64,000 bases of DNA, taken from contig NZ_CABVGP010000003.1 of NCBI RefSeq assembly GCF_902497555.1, forward strand, positions 1,612,001-1,676,000. Reading direction: 5' to 3'. A model generated the notes under the pieces. That model searched no databases, was not told the DNA's origin, and was given only the letters and a program-made list of their open reading frames with translations. Positions 54,948-63,983 of the stretch are shown here, one piece after another. A program made the translations under genes and the position numbers. Position 1 is the first letter of the stretch, and every line of letters begins with the position of its first letter. This DNA comes from Amycolatopsis camponoti (GTDB lineage Bacteria > Actinomycetota > Actinomycetes > Mycobacteriales > Pseudonocardiaceae).

Positions 54948-56041
54948 CACCTTCACGTCGACTGCTGGCCATCGCCGGCGGGGTCGGGGCCATCGCCACC
55001 GGGACGGCCGCCGCCGCAATCGTCGCCGCGCAGCAGCGGCGGCACAGTGAGGATCCGTACGTGGACGAGCCGCTGGGGGAGCTGAAGCCCGACCGCGTCT
55101 ACACGGTCGCGGCCGACGACGGCACGCCGCTTTCGGTCGAGGAGATCGACCCGGGGGACGGCGGCAAGCCCGAACTGACTGTCGTGGGGGTACACGGCTT
55201 CGCGCTTTCGCGGCGCTGCTGGCACTTCCAGCGTCGCGACCTCGAGTCGCTTCGGCTGCCGCGCGTGCGTCAGGTGTACTACGACCACCGCGGCCACGGC
55301 CTGTCCGGCGCGGCTTCGGCGGAGAACTCGACGATCGAGCAGCTGGCGCGCGACCTCGACGTCGTGCTGCGGTCCGTGGTGCCGGACGGGCCCCTCGTGC
55401 TGATGGGGCACTCGATGGGCGGCATGGTGATCATGGAGCTGGCCGCCGAGTTTCCTTCCTTGTTCGAAGAGCGTGTCGAAGGCGTCGCGTTCATCGCGAC
55501 CGCGGCGGGCGAAGTGGGCGCACGCGGGTTGCCGCGTTCGCTGCTCTCGAAGTACAACCCGCTGACGCGCGCCGCCGGCGGTCTCGCCGGCTGGCAGCCG
55601 GGGCTGGTGGAGTTCGTTCGCGCCGCGGGTGGGCAGCTGACGCGCCAAGCCGTGCGGCGCTTGGCTTTCGGCAGCCGCGACGTCGCGCCGAGGCTGGTCG
55701 ACTTCATGCTCGAAATGCTCGAGGTGACGCCGGTCCGCGGGCTCGTCAACTTCGTCGACACGCTCGGCAGCCACAACCGGTACGCGGCGCTGGCCGGGTT
55801 GAAGCACGCGGAAGTGCTGGTCATCGGCGGCGATTCGGACCGGTTCACGCCGTTCTCGCACGCCGAGCGGATCGCGTCCGAGCTGCCCGACGCGGAGCTG
55901 GTGCGCGTGCGCGGCGCCGGGCACATGGTGCTGCTCGAACAGCCCGAGCTGGTGACCAGCCACCTGATCGATCTCCTGCAACGCTGTTCCGGTGTGGACG
56001 GCATGACTTCAGCCCGGCGAAACTGGTGGTGGCAGCGTTGA
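54944..56041 (+). CDS. Alpha/beta hydrolase, membrane-anchored or secreted
   Basis: A 365-residue alpha/beta hydrolase. The N-terminal hydrophobic stretch LLAIAGGVGAIATGTAAAAI (residues ~6-28) looks like a signal anchor. The nucleophile is in GHSMGGMV, the oxyanion HG in VVGVHGFALSRRCW, the acid in GGDSDRFTPF and the histidine in GAGHMVLLEQPE. The GTG start overlaps the alr stop. Homologues between alr and tsaE occur in mycobacteria (Rv3424-type context). Substrate unknown. Confidence 0.85.
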   Translation: MTPSRRLLAIAGGVGAIATGTAAAAIVAAQQRRHSEDPYVDEPLGELKPDRVYTVAADDGTPLSVEEIDPGDGGKPELTVVGVHGFALSRRCWHFQRRDLESLRLPRVRQVYYDHRGHGLSGAASAENSTIEQLARDLDVVLRSVVPDGPLVLMGHSMGGMVIMELAAEFPSLFEERVEGVAFIATAAGEVGARGLPRSLLSKYNPLTRAAGGLAGWQPGLVEFVRAAGGQLTRQAVRRLAFGSRDVAPRLVDFMLEMLEVTPVRGLVNFVDTLGSHNRYAALAGLKHAEVLVIGGDSDRFTPFSHAERIASELPDAELVRVRGAGHMVLLEQPELVTSHLIDLLQRCSGVDGMTSARRNWWWQR

Positions 56042-56502
56042 CGCATCTGTACCCGAAGCCCGAAGACACGATGGAGTTCGGGCGGTCCCTCGGCCGTTCG
56101 CTGCGCGCGGGCGACCTGGTGCTGCTCGCGGGTCCCCTCGGCGCGGGCAAGACGACGCTGACCCGCGGCATCGCGGACGGCCTCGGCGTCGGCGGCCGCG
56201 TCAGCTCCCCGACGTTCGTCCTGGCCCGCGTCCACCCGGCGGGCGCGGCGGGAGTGCCGCTGGTGCACGTGGACGCGTACCGCCTCGGCGGTGACCTGTC
56301 CCAGCTGGACGACCTCGACCTGGACACCGACCTGGAACGCTCGGCCATCGTGGTCGAGTGGGGCGAGGGTTCGGCGGAACGGCTGTCGGCCGACTACCTG
56401 GTGGTGCGGCTGGACCGCCGCGAGGACGACGTCCGCGAGGTCACCCTGGAACCGCACGGCACCTGGGTCGACCGGGTTCCGGAGCTCGCCAAGACCTCGT
56501 GA
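56026..56502 (+). CDS. tsaE: tRNA t6A modification ATPase TsaE
   Basis: A 158-residue P-loop protein that works with TsaB and TsaD to make N6-threonylcarbamoyladenosine at tRNA position 37. Walker A GPLGAGKTT is at residues 36-44; SSPTFVL and VHVDAYRL are family blocks, and VVEWGEG is the Walker B-like part. The start may be GTG 56026, GTG 56029 or TTG 56038; all overlap the hydrolase end. The final codons (TS and TGA) fall in the 44-bp palindrome copy 3. TsaB and TsaD are encoded 4 kb downstream. Confidence 0.94.
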   Translation: MVAALTHLYPKPEDTMEFGRSLGRSLRAGDLVLLAGPLGAGKTTLTRGIADGLGVGGRVSSPTFVLARVHPAGAAGVPLVHVDAYRLGGDLSQLDDLDLDTDLERSAIVVEWGEGSAERLSADYLVVRLDRREDDVREVTLEPHGTWVDRVPELAKTS

Positions 56503-56540
56503 GTGAGAAACAGTGTTCTAACCCTGTTTCTCACTCACGA
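56497..56540. repeat. 44-bp palindromic element, copy 3 (tsaE / beta-lactamase 3' ends)
   Basis: Identical to copies 2 and 4. It provides the tsaE stop codon and ends 12 bases before the stop of the convergent beta-lactamase-like gene. Probable bidirectional terminator. Confidence 0.85.
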
Positions 56541-56551
56541 GGTAGCTGCGG

Positions 56552-57550
56552 TCAGCCGCCGTTGTATTGCTGGTAGGCCGGTGCCCGGAAGGTCCTGGCG
56601 CCGGCGCCCGCGATCTTGTCGACCGCGCGCAGGAACTTCGGCCCCATCTTCGCGCTCGCCTGCCGGACCGGGTGCGTGGCCCCGAAGTCCTCCGGGTTCG
56701 CCTGGCCGTGCGCGAACATCGAGTAGATCAGCACCGGCTTGCCCGCGGCGTCGAACATGATGCCCGCCTCGTTGCGGCCGTCGTTCAGCCAGCCCGCCTT
56801 CGTGGCGATCCTCGCCCGATCGACGGACGACATCTCCCGGCGGATACCGTCGGTGAACGCCACCTGCGACCGCAGGATGGACAGCAGGTACTCCGTCGAC
56901 GCCGGGCTCAGCAACGTGCCCGCGACCAGTGCCTTCAGCAGGTCGTGGGTCTCGCGCGGAGTGGTCTGGCCGAGGAAGTAGCGGTTCGGGTTGGCCACCG
57001 GCGTGACCTGGGTCTTGGGGAAGCCCTTGGTCACCAGGATCTGGTTGATCTCGGCCGCCGGAACCACGAGCCCCACCAGCCGGACGCACGTGTCGTCCGA
57101 AACCGTGAGGAACAGCGACAGGACGTGCCCCAGCGTGAACGCGCTCGGGTACGCCTGGTCCAGGATGATGATGCCGTCACCACCCGGCACGACGATGCTC
57201 GCCGGCACCTGGACCTGCTGGTCCAGGGTGAGCAGGCCACGGTCGATCTTGTCCATCAAGGTGACCGCGACGGCCACCTTGTTGACGCTGTACGCCTCGA
57301 CGATCTCGTCGGACGCCACGTCGACGGCCACCTCGTCGGCCACGCTGATGTAGGAGTTCCAGATGCCGCCTGCCTCAGCGGCCGCGGTGTCGTAGACGCG
57401 CCGCACTTTCTGCCTGGCCCGGTCCGGTGTGGCCGGGCTGGCCTCGATGTCTGCTTCCTGCGCGTACGCGGGAGAGCCGGCCAGAATGCTTCCAGCGGCG
57501 ACGGCGGTCCCCAAACCGAACGCCGCTCGCCTGTTGAGTCGATACCCCAT
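56552..57550 (-). CDS. Class A beta-lactamase-like serine hydrolase, exported
   Basis: A 332-residue protein. MGYRLNRRAAFGLGTAVAAG then SILAGSPAYA is a twin-arginine-like signal peptide. The serine motif is SVNK (SxxK) in EAYSVNKVAVAV. SDDTC stands where SDN is expected, and KAGWLNDG where KTG is expected. The fold is therefore class A-like (Beta-lactamase2), but activity on beta-lactams is uncertain because two of the three motifs are altered. It lies alone on the minus strand, with palindrome copies 3 and 4 on either side. Confidence 0.8.
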   Translation of the reverse strand: MGYRLNRRAAFGLGTAVAAGSILAGSPAYAQEADIEASPATPDRARQKVRRVYDTAAAEAGGIWNSYISVADEVAVDVASDEIVEAYSVNKVAVAVTLMDKIDRGLLTLDQQVQVPASIVVPGGDGIIILDQAYPSAFTLGHVLSLFLTVSDDTCVRLVGLVVPAAEINQILVTKGFPKTQVTPVANPNRYFLGQTTPRETHDLLKALVAGTLLSPASTEYLLSILRSQVAFTDGIRREMSSVDRARIATKAGWLNDGRNEAGIMFDAAGKPVLIYSMFAHGQANPEDFGATHPVRQASAKMGPKFLRAVDKIAGAGARTFRAPAYQQYNGG

Positions 57551-57603
57551 CGCAAGATCCAACCACGGATGGACCCGTCGGCGGCACAAAGCTCGCGAAG
57601 AGG

Positions 57604-57647
57604 TCGTGAGTGAGAAACAGTGTTCTAACCCTGTTTCTCACTCACGA
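57604..57647. repeat. 44-bp palindromic element, copy 4 (carboxyltransferase 3' end)
   Basis: Identical to copies 2 and 3. It encodes the last residues (SEKQG) and the TAG of the carboxyltransferase gene and lies 53 bases before the beta-lactamase-like start. Here it separates two genes on the same strand rather than convergent ones. Confidence 0.85.
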
Positions 57648-58956
57648 CCGCGCGGGCGACCCCGAGGTCCACCAGGTCCTGTGGCCGCAGGTGCAGCTGG
57701 TTGGCGATGTCCGGCACCTCCGAAGCCGGTCGCTTCAGGATTGCCGCCGCGGCTTCCGGGGAGGTCACCGAGAAGTACGCGTCCGGGGTCACCCACGTCG
57801 ACTCCAGGGCCGCGAACGCCAGTGCGCCGCCCGAGCCGCCCTCGCCGATCACCAAGGTCGTCACCGGGATCGAGGCCGTCGCGACCGCTTCGAACATCGC
57901 CGCGATCGCGCCGCCCGCGCCGGCCTGCTCGGCCGCCGCGTCGTTCGCCGCGCCCGGGGTGTCGACCAGGGTCAGCACCGGGATGCCCAGCCGGGAAGCC
58001 AGCTTGACCAGCCGCGCCGCCGTCCGGAAGCCCGAAGGCAACGTCGGTGTGCCGCACTGGGCCGCGTACGCGATCGTCCGGCCGTCGCGCCAGCCGAAGC
58101 CGCACAGGACACCCGGGTCGACGCCGCCGGTGCGGTCGCCGCTGACGTCCGAGCGCCAGTCGAAGTACGCGTCGAGGTACTCGACGGCTCGCGGCCGACG
58201 CGGGGAACGCGCGGCCTCCACCGCTTCCCAGCCCGTCGAAGGCAGCGAAGCCGCTCGTAGCGCCGAAGGTGGCGGAGCGGCCGCCGACGAGCGTGCGGTC
58301 AGCAGCCGCAGCCACCGTTCCAGGGTCGGGCCGAGCGCGTCCGGGGACACCAGAGCGTCGACCTGACCCCACTCGTACTTGGCCTCCGCCGTGTACGCCT
58401 CCGGCGAGCCGTCCGGACGCACTCGCGAGCCCGCGAAGCCGACCTGTGCTTCCGGCAGCGCGAGGATGACGTCGGCACCCGCGCCGAGCGTCGCCCAGCC
58501 GCCGCCGGTCGTCGGGTCGCGCAGCACGGAGATCTGCGGGATGCCCGACGCCCGCGTCAGCGCCGACGCCCGGGCCACCCGCTGCAGCTGCATCAACGCG
58601 CGCATGCCCTGCTGCATGCGGCTGCCGCCGGTCGAAATCAGCGATACCACCGGCAGCCGCGCGTCGCGCGCGTGCGCGAACGCCGCCTCGATCCGGTCGC
58701 CGGTGCGCTGCCCGAGCGACCCGCCGAGGAACCCGAACTCGAACGCGATCAGCACGGCCTCGACGTCGCCGACCTTCGCCGTCCCGCAGACGACGGACTC
58801 CTTCTCACCGGTGCGCTCTTCGGCGGCGGAGCGTGCTTCGCGGTAGCCGGGCCAGCCGATCGGCCCGTCGGCCGGCTCGTCGCGCAACGGCGTGGGGAAC
58901 TCCACGAAGCCGTTGGCGATCGCCCCGACGACCTCGCGCGCCGGCTGCCTAGTCAC
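57625..58956 (-). CDS. Acetyl-CoA carboxylase carboxyltransferase, AccD-AccA fusion
   Basis: A 443-residue crotonase-fold protein combining both halves of the carboxyltransferase. The N-terminal half resembles AccD (LISTGGSRMQQGMRALMQLQ, TTGGGWATLGAGADVIL). The C-terminal half resembles AccA (GIPVLTLVDTPGAANDAAAE, VIGEGGSGGALAF, TSPEAAAAIL). No AccD zinc finger is visible. The GTG start overlaps the matB stop by eight bases. A similar alpha/beta fusion beside matB is known in Streptomyces coelicolor. It probably contributes to malonyl-CoA supply. Confidence 0.85.
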   Translation of the reverse strand: MTRQPAREVVGAIANGFVEFPTPLRDEPADGPIGWPGYREARSAAEERTGEKESVVCGTAKVGDVEAVLIAFEFGFLGGSLGQRTGDRIEAAFAHARDARLPVVSLISTGGSRMQQGMRALMQLQRVARASALTRASGIPQISVLRDPTTGGGWATLGAGADVILALPEAQVGFAGSRVRPDGSPEAYTAEAKYEWGQVDALVSPDALGPTLERWLRLLTARSSAAAPPPSALRAASLPSTGWEAVEAARSPRRPRAVEYLDAYFDWRSDVSGDRTGGVDPGVLCGFGWRDGRTIAYAAQCGTPTLPSGFRTAARLVKLASRLGIPVLTLVDTPGAANDAAAEQAGAGGAIAAMFEAVATASIPVTTLVIGEGGSGGALAFAALESTWVTPDAYFSVTSPEAAAAILKRPASEVPDIANQLHLRPQDLVDLGVARAVVSEKQG

Positions 58957-60373
58957 CGAGCGCCCGCTTCATGACCTTGCCCATGTCGTTGCGCGGCAAC
59001 GCGTCCAGGTAGCGGACGACCCGCGGGCGCTTGTGCGGCGCGAGCAGCTTCGCGACGTGGTCGGCCAGCTCCTCCGCGCCGGGTGGCTCCCCGTCGGGCA
59101 CGATCCACGCGACGATCCGCTCGCCGAGGTCGTCGTCCGGCTCGCCGGTGACGGCCGCCTCCGCGACACCGGGGTGTTCGAGCAGCGCGTTCTCGATCTC
59201 GCCGGCGCCGATCTTGTAGCCGCCGCTCTTGATCAGGTCGGTCGCCTTGCGCCCGACGATCTGCACGTACCCGTCGGAGTCGCGGGTGGCCATGTCGCCG
59301 GTGCGGAACCAGCCGCCGTCGAACGCGGCCGCCGTCGCGTCCGGGCGGTTGAGGTACTCGGTGAACAAGTTGGGCCCGCGCACCTGGATCTCGCCGACGC
59401 TGTCGAGGTCCTCGATCGTCTCGCCGGCTTCGCCGACCAGCCTGAGCTCGACGCCGCGCAGCGGGACGCCGACGGTGCCGGGCTTGCGCTCGCCGTCCGC
59501 GCGGACGCTCGTGTTCATCAGCGTCTCGGTCATCCCGTAGCGCTCGACGACCTGCTGGCCGGTCGCCGCGGTGATCCGCTGGTGGTCGTGCACCGGTAGC
59601 GCGGCCGACCCGGAAACCAGGAGCCGTGCGTTCTTCAGCGCCTCCGCCAGTGCGGTGTCCGTGGCGACCTCGCCGGCGATGCGGTGGTACATCGTCGGGA
59701 CGCCGAACAGCATGGTCGCGCCGGTCGCCAGCTCGCGCGTGACGCCTTCGGTCGAGAAGCGGCCGAGGTGGCGCACCGAACCGCCGCGGCGCAGCGGGCC
59801 GAGGATGCCGAGGATCAGGCCGTGCACGTGGAACAGCGGGAGCCCGTGCACGAGGACGTCTTCGCCGGTCCAGCCCCAGGCGTCCTCGAGAGCGTCGAGC
59901 GTCGTCGCGATCGACCGGCGGGGGAGGACGACGCCCTTGGGCGGGCCGGTGGTGCCCGACGTGTAGACGATCAGCGCGGGCGTCTCGGGGTCCGGCTCGT
60001 CCGGGATCGGCGTGGCTTCGCCGGTCAGCGGGATGTCATGGCGGGGCAGCGCCGCCAGGCCTTCGGGCAGCTCGACGCCCGGTTCGGCCAGCACCAGCTC
60101 CGGTTCGCTGTCGGCGAGGATGTGGGCCAGCTCACGCTCGCCGATCTTCGGGTTGAGCGGCACGGCCGGGACGCCGGCCAGCAGCGCGGCCACGACGGCG
60201 ACGCTCGTGTGGAGAGTCGGGGTCGCCCAGACCGCGACCCGGCCACGGGGCAGCCCGGCGGCGAGACCGCCGGCGACCGCGGCGAGTTCACGGTAAGCAA
60301 GAGCCTGTTCGCCGAACCGGAGGGCTTCCTTGCCCGAACCTGACGCGAGGGTGGGGAACAACGGGTCGGGCAC
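58949..60373 (-). CDS. matB: Malonyl-CoA synthetase
   Basis: A 474-residue acyl-CoA synthetase that joins free malonate to CoA. The sequence follows Streptomyces MatB closely: P-loop VYTSGTTGPPKGVVLPRR, GLPLFHVHGLILGILGPLRR, ERYGMTETLMNTSVRADGE, and the C-terminal DMGKVMKRAL with its catalytic lysine. The GTG at 60373 has GGGAGGT seven bases upstream. It overlaps the carboxyltransferase gene, and both give or use malonyl-CoA. The pair lies inside the tsa gene cluster. Confidence 0.93.
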   Translation of the reverse strand: MPDPLFPTLASGSGKEALRFGEQALAYRELAAVAGGLAAGLPRGRVAVWATPTLHTSVAVVAALLAGVPAVPLNPKIGERELAHILADSEPELVLAEPGVELPEGLAALPRHDIPLTGEATPIPDEPDPETPALIVYTSGTTGPPKGVVLPRRSIATTLDALEDAWGWTGEDVLVHGLPLFHVHGLILGILGPLRRGGSVRHLGRFSTEGVTRELATGATMLFGVPTMYHRIAGEVATDTALAEALKNARLLVSGSAALPVHDHQRITAATGQQVVERYGMTETLMNTSVRADGERKPGTVGVPLRGVELRLVGEAGETIEDLDSVGEIQVRGPNLFTEYLNRPDATAAAFDGGWFRTGDMATRDSDGYVQIVGRKATDLIKSGGYKIGAGEIENALLEHPGVAEAAVTGEPDDDLGERIVAWIVPDGEPPGAEELADHVAKLLAPHKRPRVVRYLDALPRNDMGKVMKRALGD

Positions 60374-60472
60374 CGCGGGGACCTCCCAGAGTCGCACTCG
60401 CCCCGCACGTTACCGTGCGGATCAGTCCCCTGCAGCAAGCGGCCGAAGGCCCTGGTCGTACGCTTGCTTACC

Positions 60473-61138
60473 GTGTTGGTACTGGCGATCGATACCTCGA
60501 CCCCGGCGGTCACCGCGGGCGTCGTCGAGGCGGACGGCGACGGGGTCGAGACGCGCGGCGAACGCGTCACAGTGGACCCTCGCGCCCACGGCGAGCTGAT
60601 CATGCCGCACGCGCTGGCCGCCGCCGAGGCCGCCGGAGTGTCGCTCAAGGACCTCGACGCGATCGTCGTCGGCGTCGGGCCCGGCCCCTTCACCGGCCTG
60701 CGCGCCGGGATGGCCACCGCCGCCGCGCTCGGGCACGCCCTCGGCCTCCCGGTGTACCCCGTCTGCAGCCTCGACGCGCTGGCCGCCGACGTCGTCCGGA
60801 GCGACAGCGCTTTCCTCGTCCTCACCGACGCCCGCCGCCGCGAGGTCTACTGCGCCGCGTACGACGCCGCCGGGAACCGCACCGACGGCCCGCACGTCCA
60901 GCGCCCGGCCGAGCTGGAGACCGGGATCGAGGTCGCGGCCGGCGACGGCGCGGTGCTGTACGCCGACGCGCTCGACGTCCAGCCGATCGAGCCGCGCTTC
61001 CCGTCGCCCGCCGGCTTGGTGAAGGTCGCGCGGAGTGCGTTGCTGGCGAAGGAAACGCCCGCGCCGCTGACGCCCCTGTACCTGCGCCGTCCCGACGCCG
61101 CCGAGCCCACCGCGCCGAAACGGGTGACCGCGCCGTGA
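60473..61138 (+). CDS. tsaB: tRNA t6A synthase partner TsaB
   Basis: An inactive ASKHA-fold paralogue of TsaD, required for t6A formation. The phosphate-like loop is [15 protein letters not shown], and [17 protein letters not shown] is the family hallmark. I chose GTG 60473 (221 residues); a TTG at 60464 would add three. TACGCT at 60457-60462 could be a -10 for a near-leaderless transcript. The stop overlaps rimI by four bases. It diverges from matB over ~100 bases. Confidence 0.93.
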   Translation: MLVLAIDTSTPAVTAGVVEADGDGVETRGERVTVDPRAHGELIMPHALAAAEAAGVSLKDLDAIVVGVGPGPFTGLRAGMATAAALGHALGLPVYPVCSLDALAADVVRSDSAFLVLTDARRREVYCAAYDAAGNRTDGPHVQRPAELETGIEVAAGDGAVLYADALDVQPIEPRFPSPAGLVKVARSALLAKETPAPLTPLYLRRPDAAEPTAPKRVTAP

Positions 61139-61614
61139 GACTCGAGCCGCTGCGCCGCCGGGACATCGCCCGGTGCGTCGAGATCGAGCAGATCCTCTTC
61201 CCCGGCGACGACCCGTGGAGCTCCCGCGCCTTCCACTCGGAGCTGGACGCGGGCAACTTCTACCTCGCCGCGCGCCCGGACGAGAGCGACGAGCTGCTCG
61301 GGTACGCCGGGCTCGCCGTCGTCGGACGCCGGCGCGGCGAGTACGAGGCGACCGTGCACACCATCGGCGTCGCGCCCGAGCACCAGCGGCGAGGCATCGG
61401 CAAGGCGCTGCTGCGGGCCCTGCTGGAGCGGGCCGACGAGTTCGAGGCGCCGGTGTTCCTCGAGGTCCGCACGGACAACGACTCGGCTCTCGCGCTGTAC
61501 GAGAGCCACGGCTTCGAACGGCTCGGCATCCGGAAGCGCTACTACCAGCCCTCCGGCGCCGACGCGTACACGATGGTCCGCCCGGCGCGGACGCGAGACG
61601 AGGTGGCGGGCTGA
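61135..61614 (+). CDS. rimI: Ribosomal-protein-S18-alanine N-acetyltransferase
   Basis: A 159-residue GNAT acetyltransferase, assigned as RimI by the tsaB-rimI-tsaD context. The acetyl-CoA loop is [20 protein letters not shown]. The start [20 protein letters not shown] and the end [20 protein letters not shown] match the RimI pattern. The GTG start overlaps the tsaB stop and its TGA overlaps the tsaD ATG. The true substrate may be broader than S18. Confidence 0.92.
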   Translation: MRLEPLRRRDIARCVEIEQILFPGDDPWSSRAFHSELDAGNFYLAARPDESDELLGYAGLAVVGRRRGEYEATVHTIGVAPEHQRRGIGKALLRALLERADEFEAPVFLEVRTDNDSALALYESHGFERLGIRKRYYQPSGADAYTMVRPARTRDEVAG

Positions 61615-62660
61615 TGTCACGCATCATCATGGGCATCGAGAGCTCGTGCGACGAGACCGGCGTCGGCCTGGTCCGCCTGCACGACGACGGCACGGTCGAG
61701 CTGCTCGCCGACGAGGTCGCTTCCAGCGTCGAGCAGCACGCCCGGTTCGGCGGCGTGGTGCCCGAGGTCGCGAGCCGCGCGCACCTCGAGGCGATGGTCC
61801 CGACGACTTCGCGTGCCTTCGAAAAAGCCGGGCTCGCACTGTCCGATGTGGACGCCATCGCGGTGACGGCCGGCCCTGGCCTGGCCGGTGCGCTGCTGGT
61901 CGGCGTGTCCGCGGCGAAGGCTTACGCGACGGCGCTGGACGTGCCCTTGTACGGCGTCAACCACCTGGCCGGGCACATCGCGGTGGACACGCTGCAGCAC
62001 GGGCCGTTGCCGACGCCGTGCCTGGCGCTGCTGGTCTCCGGTGGGCACACCCAGCTGCTGCGCGTCGACGACATCGCGTCGGAGATCACCGAGTTGGGGT
62101 CCACTGTGGACGATGCAGCTGGTGAGGCGTACGACAAGGTTGCGCGTGTGCTGGGCCTGCCGTACCCGGGCGGTCCGCCGATCGACAAGGCGGCTAAGAA
62201 CGGGAATCCTTCCGCGATCGCGTTCCCGCGTGGCATGACGGGTCCGCGCGACGCGAAGAACGACTTCTCGTTTTCGGGCTTGAAGACGTCGGTGGCGCGC
62301 TGGGTCGAGGGTGCGGCTCGGCGCGGTGAGGAGATCCCGGTGGACGACGTTGCTGCGTCGTTCCAGGAGGCCGTTGCGGATGTGCTGACCATGAAGGCGA
62401 TTCGTGCGGCGAAGGAGCAGGGGATTGGCACGATCGTCATCTCGGGTGGCGTTGCGGCGAACTCGCGGCTGTCGTCGCTGGCGGCTGAGCGCTGTGCCGC
62501 GGCCGGGATCGAGCTGCGGGTTCCGCGGCCGCGGCTGTGCACGGACAATGGGGCGATGATCGCGGCGCTGGGTGCGCATGTGGTGGCGGCCAAGCGTCCG
62601 ACCGCGTCGCTGGACTTCAGTGCTAACCCGGCTCTGCCGGTGTCGGTGGTGTCGCTCTAG
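61614..62660 (+). CDS. tsaD: tRNA N6-adenosine threonylcarbamoyltransferase TsaD
   Basis: A 348-residue enzyme that transfers the threonylcarbamoyl group onto A37 of ANN-decoding tRNAs. The metal-binding histidines are in [45 protein letters not shown] and CTDNGAMIA are other family blocks. It is full length and overlaps rimI by one base. Third-position GC is visibly lower in its last third than in neighbours, with more GCG/GTG and T-ending codons. Confidence 0.97.
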   Translation: MSRIIMGIESSCDETGVGLVRLHDDGTVELLADEVASSVEQHARFGGVVPEVASRAHLEAMVPTTSRAFEKAGLALSDVDAIAVTAGPGLAGALLVGVSAAKAYATALDVPLYGVNHLAGHIAVDTLQHGPLPTPCLALLVSGGHTQLLRVDDIASEITELGSTVDDAAGEAYDKVARVLGLPYPGGPPIDKAAKNGNPSAIAFPRGMTGPRDAKNDFSFSGLKTSVARWVEGAARRGEEIPVDDVAASFQEAVADVLTMKAIRAAKEQGIGTIVISGGVAANSRLSSLAAERCAAAGIELRVPRPRLCTDNGAMIAALGAHVVAAKRPTASLDFSANPALPVSVVSL

Positions 62661-62665
62661 GGGCG

Positions 62666-62780
62666 TCCGCCACCCCGCTCGCCCATTGTGACTACGGCCG
62701 GCGGCACCGGGTCAAGACGGGAAAGATGCCTTGACCCGGCGTCGCCGGCCGTGTTCTGGCTTCGGATCGGGGTTGCGGGG
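62666..62780 (+). repeat. Dispersed ~115-bp element, copy B
   Basis: Matches copy A (46836-46950, opposite strand) over 115 bases at about 85 percent identity. Outer stem ACGGCCGGCG/CGCCGGCCGT and inner stem GGGTCAAG/CTTGACCC surround the same GGGAAAGAT region. It lies between the convergent tsaD and epimerase genes. No separate terminator was seen in this gap, so this element may do that job. Confidence 0.75.
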
Positions 62781-62810
62781 GGTGTGGGTCCCTTTCTTCC
62801 GGGGTGCGCG

Positions 62811-63983
62811 TCAGGACGCCGCCGCGTGCTTGTGTGCCGGGGAGCCCACGCCCAGTAGCTCCTCGATTGCCGCCACGGCCAGTGCGGCCGCTTTGCCTTC
62901 GCCGTAAGGGTTTCCGACCTGCGCCGGCTGTAGCTCGCCGCTCAGCAGACGCGCCGCCGTGTCGGCGATTCGTTCCGTGTCCGTTCCCACCAGCCACGCG
63001 CAGCCCGCCTCCACGACCTCCAGCCGCTCGGTGACGTCGCGCAGGACCAGCACCGGTGTGCCGAACGTTGGCGCCTCCTCCTGGATGCCGCCCGAGTCCG
63101 TCAGCACAAGTGATGCCAGGCGCAGTGCGCGGACCAGGTCCGGGTACTCCAGCGGGTCCGTCACCGTCACGCGTGGCAGGCCGCCCAGTGCCGCCTCGAC
63201 CTGGTCGCGGACCTGGGGGTTCGGGTGCGCCGGGAACAGCACCTGCACGTCCGGGTGCTCGGCCACGATCAGCTGCACCGCGGCCAGCGTCCGCTCCAGG
63301 GGCTCGCCCCACGACTCACGGCGGTGCGACGTCACGAGTACCAGCCGCTCGTCCGCCTCCGCGATCTCCATCTCCAGCAGCGCCAGCGCCGTGTCGCGCG
63401 CCGGGAGGTCGCGTGCCGCGATCTCCAGTACCGCGTCGACCACTGTGTTGCCCGTGACCGCGATCCGTTGCCGCGCAACGCCTTCCGAGCGCAGCGCGGC
63501 GGCCGCGCCGAGGGTCGGTGCCAGGTGCAGCGCCGCCAGGCGGGACACCATCTGCCGCGCGCCCTCCTCCGGGAACGGTGCGGTGAGGTCGTGCGTGCGC
63601 AGCCCGGCTTCGAGGTGCACCACCGGGATGCCCAGCCAGAACGCCGCCAGCGCGCCGGCGAGCGTCGTCGTGGTGTCGCCCTGGACGACGAGTGCGGCCG
63701 GGGCGAACCGGCGCAGGACGTCGTCGAGCGCGGGCAGCAGGCCCGCGACCAGCTCCGCCTGGCCGCCGGTCACGCGCGGCGGCACGTCCAGCCACGCGTC
63801 CGCGACCAGGCCGAACGGGGACAGGGCCTGCTCGACCATGCCCGCGTGCTGCCCGCTGTGGACCAGGATCGGCCGCATGGCCGGGTGCTCCTCCAGCGCG
63901 AGTGCCAGCGGCGCGAGCTTGAGCGCTTCCGGCCGCGTCCCGGCCAGCAACATCACATCCACCCCGCGGTGCCCCTTCTCCAC
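62811..63983 (-). CDS. wecB: UDP-N-acetylglucosamine 2-epimerase (non-hydrolysing)
   Basis: A protein of at least 390 residues that interconverts UDP-GlcNAc and UDP-ManNAc for surface polysaccharide or wall linkage units. Blocks are LLAGTRPEALKLAPLALALE, VQGDTTTT, HLEAGLRTHD, TSHRRESWGEP and TDSGGIQEEAPTFGTPVLVL. The usual FPEE(x)NR motif reads FPEEGARQM, and THRREN reads SHRRES, so it is somewhat diverged. GTG codons at 63983 or 63962 could start it; the frame stays open to the window edge, so the start is unsure. Confidence 0.9.
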   Translation of the reverse strand: MEKGHRGVDVMLLAGTRPEALKLAPLALALEEHPAMRPILVHSGQHAGMVEQALSPFGLVADAWLDVPPRVTGGQAELVAGLLPALDDVLRRFAPAALVVQGDTTTTLAGALAAFWLGIPVVHLEAGLRTHDLTAPFPEEGARQMVSRLAALHLAPTLGAAAALRSEGVARQRIAVTGNTVVDAVLEIAARDLPARDTALALLEMEIAEADERLVLVTSHRRESWGEPLERTLAAVQLIVAEHPDVQVLFPAHPNPQVRDQVEAALGGLPRVTVTDPLEYPDLVRALRLASLVLTDSGGIQEEAPTFGTPVLVLRDVTERLEVVEAGCAWLVGTDTERIADTAARLLSGELQPAQVGNPYGEGKAAALAVAAIEELLGVGSPAHKHAAAS

